Below, piece after piece: positions 10,901-21,575 of a stretch of 64,000 bases of DNA. The position numbers and the translations under genes were made by a program. The notes under the pieces were generated by a model that was given only the letters and a program-made list of their open reading frames with translations, had not been told where the DNA came from and did not search any database. The stretch is from Perkinsus marinus ATCC 50983 (taxonomy: Eukaryota > Perkinsozoa > Perkinsida > Perkinsidae): positions 248,039 through 312,038 of the forward strand of contig NW_003200768.1 in assembly GCF_000006405.1 (NCBI RefSeq). The letters run 5' to 3'. How positions within the stretch are numbered: position 1 is the first letter of the stretch; every line of letters starts with the position of its first letter.

Positions 10901-13900
10901 GTGACGAACCCCCCCAATGCGGCCGAGTCGGGAATCCTCAAGAAGGTAGTGTAGTAGTATACTAGTTGGAACAATGTGGCTGCCAGGCCCCTTATAAACG
11001 AGGTGCGGTATGCTATGTATTGCGTACGGGGTTCGACACTGTACAGGGAAAGCTGGTTCGGACGATATTGTATTCGTCGGAACGTGTCACTGGTGATCCG
11101 TGGGCTGGTGGTTTCCTATACAAGGGACTGGGTTTAGGTACCAATACTCGAGAGGCTACTACTTTCCTGTTGGGATTAATTGCGGTCGCGTTGGTAGCAT
11201 CTGTATACGTTGCTTATTACCGTCTAGTGGTGGAGCCTAGTCTCACGCCCTCCAAGTGAGTTTGTGTATTTGTCCTCTCGCATAAAATTATGAAGTCTGC
11301 CAGGTGGAAGCTTTTCCTCTCCTTAACACATATCATCACTAACGTAGTGCCTCCGGAGTTCCCTGTGACAATGAGTATTGCGGTGACTATGTGTTTGGGT
11401 CACCTAATGCGAAATAATGTCTACTGTACGGAACCGTTCCGGCTTCCGTTCGCTGGACAGGTGAGCAGGGGTGTGGTTGCTAGCGTTTACCCCTCGTGAT
11501 TTCAGGTAGATGTGTGTTGCTTTGATAAGACGGGAACGATAACCAATGGGGAGATGACGTTGCAAGCGACTAAAATGCTGCCGGGGGCTAGCACTGTGGA
11601 TTCGGGGAAGTAGGGCTTGGGTTGGCGATAGCGACGTCCATCTAAGCTTGGGTATATCTAGTGCATAACACTATTGGGCTTCGTGACGTGATGAGGGTAC
11701 ATAATTTAGCATTTCGAAGAAGTAACGGATGCGGGATTCGAACTCGCGCCCTTTCTGTTATAGAAACTTGCGTTTTTGGAAGAGCTTCTATGATTGTGAG
11801 ATTTCAAAATGTTAACTTCAAAGTATTTTATAGAGTTATAAACTCTTTATATTAATCTAGTAAATTATCAAAACGCGTATTTGGGGACTTCCACGAAGTG
11901 TCGGTGAGATTTTACCCAACACTGTCTCCTTAGGTTGCTGGATCTGGTATTGTCTTGTTGTCACACTCTCACCGCTGTGGACCCTATGGCTACTGTACTA
12001 GTCGGGGACCCTCTAGAACAGGCCATGTTCACGGCAGCTAGGACTGCTACTAATGCGGCTGGTAGGCTCCTAGGAGGGGGCGAGATTATACCAAAATGAA
12101 TCGGCTGATTTACGGTATCGTGTCTTTTCACTCAGCTATATATCTTCCTGGAAGTGGGCCGCCGACGTTCCAGATCTTCGGTACGCAGAAGTACACCCAA
12201 ATGGCTAGGTTCCCCTTCAACAGTGAACTGCAGCGTATGAGCGTGGTGATGAAGTAAGGTTCCATGGAGATGGTCATTTGCTCCTGTCGGACATGGTGTC
12301 AGGCACGAGAACGGCCCTGCTAGTGAGCTGCTGGTATTGAGCAAAGGCAGTCCTGAGATGATGGAGACTCTTCTGAAGGAGGTGCCTCAAGACTACGAGG
12401 AGTAAGCTGTTGGGTGCGAAGTGTAGAAGTTACGGTATGGTTACACAGGACGTACCAAGATCTCGCCGGAGAGGGCCTTAGAGTAATCGCTGCGGCTTAT
12501 AAGCGTGTGAGCAACCATAGTGACACGAGTGATAGAGAGGAGGTTGAGAAGAACCTGCACTTTGTGGCTTTTATTGCATTTCGGAACGAAGTCAAAACGG
12601 GGACTATTAAGGCTGTGAAGCATTTAAAAGAGATGGGCAGGAAAGTGTAGGTTATTGACCATTTTTAATCCTTAGTTTTCATCTCGGTGTTGTCAGACCT
12701 TTGTGTATGATCACTGGTGACCATCCGTCCACATCTTGTGAAGTGGCCCAGTCTGTTGGTCTCAAGTCGACTGAATCTGATGGTGTGTTGTTATTGTCCG
12801 ATGATGCTTCCGAGTGGCGACCACTATTCGATTCTGAGGACTACTCTGTGTCACTAGATTGGGGATTCGAACACAGTGATGAGTACACGTTGTGTGTACA
12901 GGGCAAATCGGTTGGGGCCCTACTTGAAAAGCCGGACATTGACTTGACCAAGATCACAGTCTTCAGTCGTATGTCTCCGGTCCATAAGGAAGATGTCATC
13001 AAGCGGATGGTCGCTGACGGCAGGGTTACGCTCATGTGCGGAGATGGCACGAACGACGTTGGAGCTCTCAAAGCGGCCCATGTTGGCATATCGTTGTTGT
13101 CATCGGACTCTGGTCCTGTGTCGAGGAAGCGAAAGCAACAACTACGTGATGCAGACCTCCATGGGCCACCTATTGCGAAGATTGGCATGGACGCTAGTGT
13201 GGCGGCCCCCTTCACTTACCGTGGGGAATACATCAAATGTGTTCCCTTCGTGCTTCGATGTGGTCGGGCGGTCCATTCTGTGGTGATGACCATGTACAAA
13301 ATACTCGCATTGAATTCGCTTTTGGGAGCGTTCAGCTTGTCGGTGCTCACCCTCCACGGAGCGAAGTTTGGCGACTTTCAATCAGCGGTGGAGGGCATTG
13401 CGGTATCGCTCATTTTCACAGCGATGGGCCGCTCGAAACCGGAGAGCCGCTTGTCGCAGTTCAAACCAGTGACGAGCATTTTCCATTGGAGTGTACAACT
13501 CTCACTGGGTTTGCAGTTGGTGACACATGTCGTTCTACTGCTGGCCGGGTGGAAGCTCGCGGTTTCATATACCTCTGAGGAGTCCGTAGATCTAGAGTCA
13601 GCATTTGAGCCAACTTTGTTGAACTCTCAAATGTTCATTCAGACGGCCGCGTGCCACTTCTCCGCATTTCTGGCCAATTACGAGGGGCCGCCTTCTATGA
13701 AGCCGATGAAGGCAAACCGGCCGTTGTGGATGGGTCTCATCGTTGCAGTGAGTACGATTATTTTCGTGGCGAGTGAAGCTTCTCCAGATTTCAACGAGTT
13801 ATTATCTATAGTGCGGTTCCCTGATAACGAGGGTTACCATCGATGGTCTATGTTCCTGGTCATTTGTCACTTTCTGCTTCCCGTATGTGCCGGTCGTTGG

Positions 13901-13954
13901 TGTATGCATGTCGAGAAGTCTGCGCAGGGCTACGAACAGAGATGGTTACTGTGA
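7907..13954 (+). CDS. ATP13A1: P5A-type P-ATPase (Spf1/ATP13A1 family)
   Basis: P5A ATPases sit in the ER membrane and dislocate mis-inserted transmembrane helices. Exons read in phase: 7907-~8098, 8739-8857, 9244-9329, 9895-9964, 10020-10111, 10275-10332, 10373-10522, 10567-10633, 10791-10945, 10987-11255, 11304-11460, 11506-11609, 11934-12061, 12136-12253, 12303-12401, 12449-12646, 12697-13954. Motifs in order: TAPFFVFQMV and YWYYSLM, LLPGDIV, ESMLTGEST with the TGE actuator loop, CYVLRTGFDT, NVVPPEFPV (the P5 form of transmembrane helix 4), CCFDKTGT (phosphorylation Asp), VGDPLEQAMF, FNSELQRMSVV, KGSPE, CMITGDHP, LMCGDGTNDVGALK and DASVAAPFT. A stretch of 20-30 residues between 9330 and 9894 was not resolved. 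Ten introns are 40-55 nt; longer ones hold MITEs. The 3' exon is a single 417-codon block with the C-terminal membrane helices. Confidence 0.9.
8216..8394 (+). mobile_element. hAT-like MITE, copy 3
   Basis: Complete copy inside the first long intron of the P5A ATPase gene; the target duplication is not convincing here. Confidence 0.75.
9063..9175 (-). mobile_element. GGAGTTTCACCC-type MITE, copy b
   Basis: Complete copy in the P5A ATPase intron just upstream of the exon at 9244. Confidence 0.75.
9431..9541 (+). mobile_element. GGAGTTTCACCC-type MITE, copy c
   Basis: Complete copy, same long P5A ATPase intron, opposite orientation to copy b. Confidence 0.75.
9641..9771 (+). mobile_element. 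GGAGTTTCACCC-type MITE, copy d
   Basis: More diverged copy with an internal rearrangement; third member of the family within 700 bp of the same intron region. Confidence 0.6.
9809..9862 (-). other. tRNA-like box A/box B relic
   Basis: Read on the minus strand, a box A-like TGGTCGACAGGG is followed 43 nt later (start to start) by the box B-like GGCTCGAACCC, the spacing of a tRNA gene. No acceptor stem pairs, so this is a tRNA-derived relic (for example SINE), not a tRNA gene. In a P5A ATPase intron. Confidence 0.4.
9965..10019 (+). other. 55-nt intron containing a tRNA T-arm-like sequence
   Basis: GT-AG intron of the P5A ATPase gene between exons encoding SRGLSEKE...NTLNLP and IPQFQELL. Inside it, in sense, lies TCCCTGGTTCGATCC, a perfect box B core (GGTTCGATCC). 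The same 15-mer occurs inverted in the intron at 23229-23272. Confidence 0.6.
10150..10262. mobile_element. GGGAACTCATTTTGAA dispersed repeat (MITE-like), copy 1
   Basis: Member of a third short family with the conserved words TTTACATGGGAAA, GTGTTCCTAGCC and GAGTTCCC..GGGAACATTATAGATTCC. About 120-140 bp, non-coding, no clear inverted ends. It fills most of the 163-nt P5A intron 10112-10274. Confidence 0.6.
11724..11757 (-). other. tRNA T-arm-like relic
   Basis: Minus strand reads GCGCGAGTTCGAATCCCGC, a T-arm/box B look-alike, inside the 324-nt P5A ATPase intron 11610-11933. No full cloverleaf. Confidence 0.35.
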
Positions 13955-14588
13955 GTATTGCGAAGATAGTTGATGCCTCTTTGAAGTGCCGTCTTCATCA
14001 CGCAGTACTCGACGCTTCTATGTGTACTTTCTTCATTTCATCTCGTTTTGAGTTGTGGAGAGTATCACCATTATTGTCTTCTAACAAAACGACCATCATT
14101 ATGGAAGAGCTTGCCACAACCAGATCATGTAGGTGGCCAAATGTTTATACTAAAATTCTCCGTGATGAAGTGTTACATACTTTTCACTTCTTACATATCT
14201 CGCACTTATCATGCATCGCGATGATGAAAAAAACACAGCTTGTTTTTTTCTGTAGTAAGACAGAGTGCCCTTCACATCAACACTGAAATGATTACCGACG
14301 AGTTTCATCAGAATCATTAGTACAACCCAAAACGACGATGAGCGAAGGAAACGCTTCCACTTCAGAGATGTGATACATGTGGACCATGTGGACGACCGAG
14401 CATTTAGATATATAGTATAAATCGATGATGACTGCGAGACTCAGCCAGAAATAAACGTTTATATAGTCGGTTGGGGGCATTCCCTTGATATGACATGCAA
14501 AGATGTTGCCGCTAATGTGAATCGATAAAAACACCAATTACTTGGCTTTGCAGTATTGGGTCTCTTATAAATAACATATGCATTGTGA
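13955..14588. other. Convergent intergenic region
   Basis: Lies between the stop codons of the plus-strand P5A ATPase and the minus-strand RRM gene. It should hold both 3' UTRs. Short open frames here have no support. Confidence 0.4.
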
Positions 14589-15652
14589 CTACTGCGGCGT
14601 ACGGTCCGGATTCACCGGTTGTGATATAAAGGAGAAAGGGGATACTGAGAGGTCCTCAACTGAGGGGGCATATTCGTGGCAATAGCCTGTTGGGTTAGCG
14701 AAGTCATCAGTGAGCCCTCTAAGGACTGACTCCGCAGCAAAGAGTGCGGGCGAGTAGTCGTCGTTATCGACAGGATTGCCACTATCAACCGTGAAAGGCC
14801 CAGGCTCGACCGCAGGAGTGGCAGCAGTGCTCGCTGGAGATGACCATTCGTAGGTGAAGAAGTCCGAAGTGATACTAGACCGTCTCGAATCTGAACAGAC
14901 GATGACCGTATCGATCTCGAAGGTCTCAATGGCTTACCTCCTCCGCACTTGTCTGCCTGGCGCTCAAACACTTGAACGCTGATGGGCCAACCAGCTACAG
15001 TGTGCTGCGATAACGCGAGTATATTGGAAACCGCCATGGGAGACTTCATTACGACAAAGCCCATAGAGGCGGGACTGACACGAAGTAATGTGGGGGCGAC
15101 AAGTGCGGGGCTCACCGAGCCTTGCCCGGGTGGGGGCCGACGGACTTCTGGCGCCTCCACGGCAATAAGAGAACCTTCTTGACTTCGCCGAACCCAGAGA
15201 AGTACTGCTCTAGAATACTCGCTGATTGGAAACTAAAGGAGCATTCAGGGAAGGTACCAACGATGAGCCCACCGCAGTTTATGAATCTTCCTAACGATGA
15301 ATATACAGGCTTCTTGTTCTTGATCTAGCTGCTTCAAAAGCTCAGGCAGGCAGTAGCCGCCGCCGACCACAGGAGTGCCGTCGAACATTGCCGCTGGAGT
15401 AAGTAACAACGCACTGTCGTTTCGGTCAGGAGTACGAGAATCTGCCAGAAAGCACACATTACTAGTCAGTGACAGTTGCAACTTACCGTAGTCCTCGGGT
15501 CGAACGAGTTGGTACTCAGTGAGGAGCCGCTTCAACTGATGGTTTTGCTCCTCGAGCTCGCGAGACCGGCGGCGTTCGTCTTGAAGCTGTTCTTGAAAGG
15601 AGTTACAAGCCACAATGAGAGCTGCTTCGTTCAGATGCTGCGGAGTGTACAT
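14589..15652 (-). CDS. Coiled-coil and RRM-domain RNA-binding protein
   Basis: Exon 1 (15487-15652) starts at ATG and encodes a short coiled coil (SFQEQLQDERRRSRELEEQ..LKRLLTEY). A 45-nt intron leads to an exon with a Gly-rich stretch and a second helix (15350-15441). The next part has an RRM: RNP2-like GLIVGTFP, helix SILEQYFSGFGEVKKVLLL, then after a 41-nt intron (about 15075-15115) an RNP1-like SMGFVVM strand and the final FERQA strand. The last exon encodes a Ser/Thr/Pro-rich acidic tail ending at the stop at 14589. Order suggests a regulatory RNA-binding protein; RNA target unknown. The RNP motifs are degenerate (loop insert between helix 1 and strand 3), and the junction near 15330 is ambiguous. 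Confidence 0.6.
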
Positions 15653-16839
15653 ATATAGATAGCAATATGAATGAAGACTGGTTGGCAGTCGCTACGAATA
15701 GTCGTCGTTCGCCGAGTCGGCTCAAATCGAAGGAGTATCTTTGCGTTGAGTATTTTCAAGTAGTTGTAAGATGTGCAAGAGCGGAGTATCTATAGGCTGT
15801 GAACAACGTAGTTGGATGCTCCCGCGGCATCTAGGTGTATCCCGAAGGGTATGCGATATCTACTGTCGCAGAGGCACGGCTCTGGTTCGTCGCCTGATGC
15901 AAAGTGTACGGTTCATGCAACTATGTTCCAACTCAGCGAAAAGAGACAGCAGCTCCGCCCTTTGCCTGTAGGGGTGGGAGGGACCAATGGGACCGAGTGC
16001 CCCGATGCATGTCTGTCCAGATCTACCAGGTTTCGGCGGAGGAGTGGTATGACACTCAAGGCGGTAAAACACAGGTCAAAATATGATAAGTCAATGATTT
16101 TTCGGGATCCCCTTCACCCGAGGGTTCTCGCGGTTGACAACAGTGCTGTGCTGTGTAATGTTTGCGGTATTTGAGTTTCGACTTTCTGAGACCGTCTAAT
16201 ACCAACGGCCTCGCCCCTTCTTGTCGTGGTGACTACTACGCCGGCAAATGGTCTTGTTGTTGCCGAAAATGACAAGGGCCCGACGCTAGCTCGATTCACC
16301 CGGCTTGATAGTGTCAGGATGACAGAAATTCGCCCTGGCATGTCAAGTTGATCATGACCACCGAAAGCGGCCAGATGTCAACAGTGAACTGATTGTCGAT
16401 ATATATTCGTTATGGGTAAACTTGGATCGTCCAACATTTTTTATAAAGCCGGTAACAGCCGCAGCGCGCTCCTTCGCAATATCCTCGATGCGCACACAAA
16501 GAACATCTGCTTTGATTTGAGTGGAGGTTTTAAGGTTATGCTGGCGGACTTGAAGACGGAAAGATGTTCGCGGACATGATGTTGGTAACTAAGACAAGGT
16601 CAATCCGGCACACGCTGTATTTGATCCTTTTCTTTCAGTCCAAGAATTCTTTGATATCTCCGATCAGCTTTAAACCGCTTCATGCAATGATCCGTCCCAT
16701 TCCTGTGTGTCGTTCTGTATGTTCCCCATATACATATCACAATTTATATCCTAGCGCTTTGTGCGACAACTTAGCGCACGCCCAGCCATGTATTTTGACA
16801 GTAGTTTCTAGCTACACTATTGTACTAACTCATATCAGA
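15653..16839. other. Intergenic or unresolved coding sequence
   Basis: A plus-strand frame near 15850-15980 (KGMRYLLSQRHGSGSSP, then CTVHATMFQL) vaguely resembles the start of an FKBP-type domain, but no downstream FKBP motifs follow. On the minus strand 16368-16560 is open without an ATG. Neither is called as a gene. The 3' part holds the promoter of the thioredoxin gene. Confidence 0.3.
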
Positions 16840-17444
16840 ATGCTCGCATCACTCCAGAAAGCTGCTACTACTACCGCCGCCACTGCCGCTCGAATGGCTG
16901 CCCCGGCTGCTCGCCGATTCGCGGTAAGTGCGGTGAGTTGTGACGGCCGGGTATTTCTGTCCGGTTTAGGTCACAGTTGCCGGCTCAGAGGCTGCTGCCA
17001 AGCAGCAACTATCCACTGCTTATCCTCCTCTCAAGGTTGCGTGGTTCACCGCTTCTTGGTGCGGTCCTTGCAAGCAAGTGACTCCTTATGTAAGTCATAG
17101 TGGAACTCTACTGTTTCGGATCTGCCTTGTGTGTTGGATTCCTGGTTGTTTTCTGTGTCCGAATTGTTGCTTTCTCAGATTGAGAACCTTGCGAAGAACA
17201 ACGAGAAGGTGTCTTTCATCAAGATCGACATCGATGACTTTGATGATATGGCTCAGGAGAACAAGGTCATGTCCGTGCCTACGTTCGCCTTCTATAAGGA
17301 TGGCAAGGAGGTAGGAATATCCCAGTCCAAGTTCAGTTTTTTCCACTGTGCTGATATATGTTCACCGCGGTATCTCAGGTTCAACGTGTGACCGGAGCTG
17401 ATCCTGTGAAGATTGAGGAGATTGTCAAGCAACTATGTCAGTAA
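16840..17444 (+). CDS. Thioredoxin, probably mitochondrial
   Basis: Four exons (16840-16923, 16970-17089, 17179-17310, 17379-17444) with introns of 46, 89 and 68 nt, all in phase. The first 28 residues are Ala/Arg/Thr-rich with no acidic residue (LQKAATTTAATAARMAAPAA), the look of a mitochondrial or plastid transit peptide. The mature domain has AWFTASWCGPCKQVTPY with the redox WCGPC, KIDIDDFDDMAQENKVMSVP with the cis-proline motif SVPTF, and the closing VQRVTGADP strand. About 133 aa. It reduces protein disulfides in the organelle (family knowledge). Start chosen at the first ATG giving the targeting peptide. Confidence 0.9.
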
Positions 17445-18050
17445 ATGGCTCAGAGTAACCCCTACGGTGGGTGATAAAAATTTGCTCTGCCGCGTTGGAT
17501 TTCTTGGTAACAATCCCTTGATGTTATGTGCCATCGTTTTCGAATCAATGAATACCATTTATTGTCTGATTCTGACCATACTGAGTGTTTAGTTGTTCGA
17601 GTGGGATTGACTGGTCCGTTGATTTGTGAACATTCGTCTCGAATCCGAATAGAAAAGCTTATTAGCTATCGATGTGCTAAGAAAAGTGACGGAAAGCCAA
17701 TCTTTCGGAGAGCGGTTAGAGAACAACTCGAATTTAGGATTTAAACGTTAAACTATACAGTACCTTAGTGGAGTTATAGAACTTGCACTCCAGGATTCAA
17801 ATCCAGTATAGCTGGACAGTCCACCCATCGGTTTTTCATTTCTTGATGACTCATCTAATATTTTGCGGCTTGGTTAAACTAGCATCGATATAAAATCGTA
17901 TGAAAGTAGTTCGGTCGACTGAAGAGACACTGCTCATGTCCAGAATACTGTTACTAGGCGACTCTTTATTGATCGGCATTCGAGTTGTGGTACTCTAATT
18001 GATTCAGATGTCCAGGAGTACAACTAGAAGAACACAACAAGTTATAACTG
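17445..18050. other. Convergent intergenic region
   Basis: Between the thioredoxin stop and the stop of the minus-strand gene ending at 18051. A 72-codon plus-strand frame at 17526-17744 has no family features and is not called. Confidence 0.4.
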
Positions 18051-19072
18051 TCATTCACTATTATTATAACAGACAGTTTGGGTCTTGAATTGCTGTAACG
18101 GCAGTTGTAACAGCAGACTACATCGTAGCCATCTGATTATAGAAACTGCTCTAGAACATCTCCGCTTATTAACCAAAATGAACCGAGGAACGAAGCTGGA
18201 CGGGGCCCAACCTGAGAAGGCCACTTGACCAAAGCGTGCCTTTGACGGACCTACCACCACTCCACGCCTTTTTATAACGACCGAGCCTTCGATGGCTGGA
18301 CTAGAAGATTTCTGTTCTTCCCTCTGCTTCACAGCTTCGGTGATATGAGCTATAGTGCTGAACTCTCTTGGTTTCAGCCAGAGCTTGAGCTGAGATGAAC
18401 AAGGTCGCAGGTTCAATCCCTGGACCTGCCGTTTTCTTACCAAATGCCTTTCCGGCAAAGACGTGTGGTCGTCCATAACTCCGATCAACTCATTCACGGA
18501 GCCCTCCAAAAGCAACGAGCCGTTCTTGCGTATCAACTCGTGAGTATTTATGATACCCTAAAAGCACCATACGAGTCGTAGCGATATACGCCTCTCTTCA
18601 ACTCACCTCAGTGGAGCTCTCACCGTCCGCACCGGGACCAACGACGAGGAAAGCCAACTTCCCATTTCGTTTTCGTGAGATATCGAGGCACAAGCGCAGG
18701 GAATCTGTGTCTCTGCTATCGCCAACGCCGCCGTAGATTTCCGTGACATCTACGTCGCCCATACGTGGCGCTCCCTGATAACCGGGAGAGATTAAAGGGA
18801 AACCGAAAATCTACGAAAGTTCAACTTACCGCTGGCAATGAACGCTGAGTATAAAACTTCATTCCGTCCCCGCCCGTATCAACTAACAGAATTGGCTCAA
18901 CAACAGCGGGATTTGTTGGGCAGACGAGGCGCCGTAGGAGACCTCGAGAAGCCGGGAAAAGTAAGCTCTCGGATGGAGGGACGACTACTAGGCCGTAACT
19001 GACGCGATAAACAATTAAAAAAAGCCCGATCAACTTGATGCGACGAACGACTGCGACTAGAGGGACACTCAT
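18051..19072 (-). CDS. Putative signal-anchored protein, unknown family
   Basis: Exons 18830-19072, 18607-18774, 18441-18557 and 18051-18389 join in phase through GT-AG introns, the third of only 51 nt. The ATG at 19072 starts a basic/hydrophobic stretch (IKLIGLFLIVYRVSYGLVVV) that looks like a signal anchor. The rest (about 290 aa) is a soluble region with strands such as PILLVDTGGDG and KLAFLVVGPGADG and a helix (ITEAVKQREEQK). I recognise no family. The last exon is long and Ser/basic-rich at its end; its final 60 residues are less convincing as protein and an additional intron may be hidden there. Confidence 0.5.
18390..18440 (-). other. 51-nt intron containing an inverted tRNA T-arm-like sequence
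   Basis: GT-AG intron of the gene above. Its reverse complement contains GGTCGCAGGTTCAATCCC, a T-arm/box B look-alike almost identical to the one at 58910-58945 (GGTCGCAGGTTCGATCCC). Confidence 0.6.
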
Positions 19073-19116
19073 AGCATGGCATCACTCCTATTCGAGCGAG
19101 AATAAAATGTGAACGA

Positions 19117-19281
19117 CAGTGGGAAAACATGTACATGCTCAACTACATGTGTTAGTGACAATATGAAAATTCTAAGGAAATATCTTATTGTTTTTTGTAC
19201 ATTTCTACCCCAAGTCGTGCGTGAACAATGAGGAAACTCTTCAGCTCAGTTGAGGAAAGCGACCAGATTTTCCAACACTAG
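19117..19281 (-). mobile_element. hAT-like MITE, copy 4
   Basis: Complete but diverged copy, just upstream of the gene starting at 19072. Confidence 0.65.
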
Positions 19282-19312
19282 TGAATATTCCTAGCACCTC
19301 TTCACTTGGGAG

Positions 19313-20966
19313 TTACCTTTGTATTGTAACGCCCTCAATGACTACTGGGTTGGCGGTAGTGTATAGGAGACCGTCATCCGAACCATCACTCGAAATGGGT
19401 GTAACACACTCGTTTTCACAGTATGCTAAGGAAGGCTCTCGCTCGGCGTACTCCCACGCACCCAAGGAGGTCTTCTGCCAACTCTTGTACGGCTTCCCAG
19501 TGTATCTGAGGAAAAAATGATAAGAAGGCAATTTCGTGGCGCGCGGTACTTTTTCTTCGTCTGTTCTCGAGATTGAGATGTGAAAACTTCCGTTTCATAA
19601 TTGGGCCTCTCTCGATCGTATAACCCCGCAAAGGCGGTGATGACAGTGATGGTCTTCAGCGAATGCTTCTTGCAACCTGAGAACAACAGCAGCAGTGCGA
19701 ATCAGTTTTTAAATATATCTTCGCTTCCCTCAGTTTAGCTCAAGAGTTTCCTTACGGGGCAGAACTTTCGAAGTTATGTGAAAAATTTTGGAGTTTCGTG
19801 AAAATTCGTATTTCTCGTGGTTTCAGTACACATCTATACTCGTAGAGTGTACAGAGACCCCCTAAAAAATAAAAAAATTGAAAAAATGTAAAGAATTTTC
19901 TAAAATTTTCTCACACATAGTTGACCATGCGCATATCTTCCCGCACTAGCGCACAGCGAAGAACTTACTAACGAGTGAAACCGCCAGGAGCCTCGCCGTC
20001 TCCTGATCCGATCCTCCTCCACCACCAAAGATACAGAACGAGGTAGAGTCCCCTACAAAGTCTGAAAGGGCTGTCACTAGACTATTAGACATTTAAAGGA
20101 AAGGGAAGAAGAAGAAGAGGAAATTGGGCCTCAAACACATCTGAAAAAAGTAGTCTTACCGTAATCTGAGTGAAAAAATCCGGTACTACCCCGGGGAAAA
20201 ACGTCCGAAGCCCCCTCAAAACAACACGGATAATTCAACATAGGAGACCACAGTATATCATGAACGAGTAATCATTCATTGAGCGCAACACATTTGAAAA
20301 AAGTAGTCCGAGTGAAAAAATCCGGTACTACCCCGGGGAAAAACGTCCGAAGCCCCCCTCAACACAACCACACGGATAATCTAACACAGGAGACCACAGT
20401 ATATCATGAACGAGTCATCATTAATCGCTGAGCCCTCTTATCAGCTCTGACCAGTTGGACTAGTATATTGCACAAATCCACGAATAGATCCCTCCAGACT
20501 GACACATAATCGTTCGCCTCCGACTGTGCCAACGATTTAGCGTTGTCAAGGATCTGGTAGGAAAGAGTAGTAGCCTCCGAAGCGGTGTAGGGAAATATGC
20601 ACATAGCCAGCTAGGAGACAGTCGCGAGAATTTTGAAAAAAATGTGGCAAGTCTCATTACCAATGAGACTTCCCATATTTTCCGGGTAGAAGTGTCCATA
20701 AGCCTACGAGTCATTGGTTTATATACACTTCTACCCGAATTTGTATGCAAACTGCTATAGCTGGCGAGAAGACTCGGCTGAAATCATTTTAAAAAAGCGA
20801 ACGTATACTCCAGCACTCCTCCTACTTCGAATAGAATGCTAGTCAGCTGTGCTGGTCTGTCCCATACGTTCTCACTAGTAGCCACCGCATTCGATGCTGC
20901 GGCCACAGCGGTCGCCAGGCATGCCCTGGAGCGATGGAGGGCGGCCAGCTGCTCTTCTACTATCAC
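19313..20966 (-). CDS. Hypothetical multi-exon protein
   Basis: Several minus-strand blocks look coding by composition and are bounded by splice-like sites: about 20790-20955 (LAALHRSRACLATAVAAA..FEVGGV, helical), about 20415-20580 (ATTLSYQILDNAKSLAQ..LVRADKRAQRL, helical), about 19965-20085 (SDFVGDSTSFCIFGGG..QETARLLAVSLV), and one or two in 19420-19680 (HWEAVQELAEDLLGCVGV). The helices would suit a small scaffold or vesicle protein, but I recognise nothing. Introns contain two hAT-like MITEs and a tandem duplication at 20141-20430. Start, stop and exon order are not established. Confidence 0.35.
19706..19949 (+). mobile_element. hAT-like MITE, copy 5
   Basis: Long, diverged copy with an internal A-rich insertion around 19865-19890. 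Confidence 0.6.
20141..20430. repeat. Tandem duplication, two units of about 145-150 bp
   Basis: The words TCCGGTACTACCCCGGGG, AAAAACGTCCGAAGCCCC and GGAGACCACAGTATATCATG occur once in each unit. The units are over 90% alike by eye with small indels. They sit between two candidate exons of the unknown gene. Confidence 0.75.
20589..20818 (-). mobile_element. hAT-like MITE, copy 6 (composite)
   Basis: Carries the GGGTAGAAGTGT and ACTTCTACCCG words in both orientations, so it looks like two partial copies joined head to head. Confidence 0.5.
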
Positions 20967-20992
20967 ATTCTACACAAGGAATATTTAGTATT

Positions 20993-21169
20993 ATATATGG
21001 GAATATATGTTTGGTTTCCTAAACTGAGCTCGTGAGTTTCTTCACTATACTATGAGAAATTCACAACATTTTGGGTATAAGTATACAAAAATGAACAAAA
21101 ATTTCCTCAAAATTTCCATATTCCTAGCAACACGTTAGTAGTTGACCATGTGCATATATTCCCACACTG
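20993..21169 (+). mobile_element. hAT-like MITE, copy 7
   Basis: Near complete, with a canonical TTCCCACACTG right end. Confidence 0.7.
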
Positions 21170-21243
21170 ATCATCATAGGTACGAGAGGGTTCATATATG
21201 GAGATATGATGATATTCTATATAAATATTCGATGCCTCTTATT

Positions 21244-21371
21244 GGATTTTCACCACCCTAGTGATATGAAAAAAATAGTGAAAAACAAATTTCACGACTA
21301 CTGCATATCACCGCGAATATTGCATTCTTCATCGACTTCAACGTCACTTAGAGTAAAACGGGTGAAACTCC
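21244..21371 (-). mobile_element. GGAGTTTCACCC-type MITE, copy e
   Basis: Complete copy with good GGGTGAAACTCC end, 75 bp from hAT-like copy 7. Confidence 0.75.
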
Positions 21372-21575
21372 ATTAAAAGTACATAATAATAACTATAGAT
21401 ATATAAAATGGATTATAATACCACAAAATCAACAACTACGAAAAAGAACCATCAGAGGTGATAGATAATTATCAAAGTCTCCTACACCGATTTAGTATTA
21501 TTATTTTTATTACACTATCACTGACATTTTTCCTCCGCGTTTCCGCATCGTCCCTTCTCATGCTCCTCTCAGCCT

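Noticed and set aside
15812-16174. FKBP-type peptidyl-prolyl isomerase on the plus strand
   Set aside because: A short stretch resembles an FKBP start, but none of the later family motifs follow in any frame.
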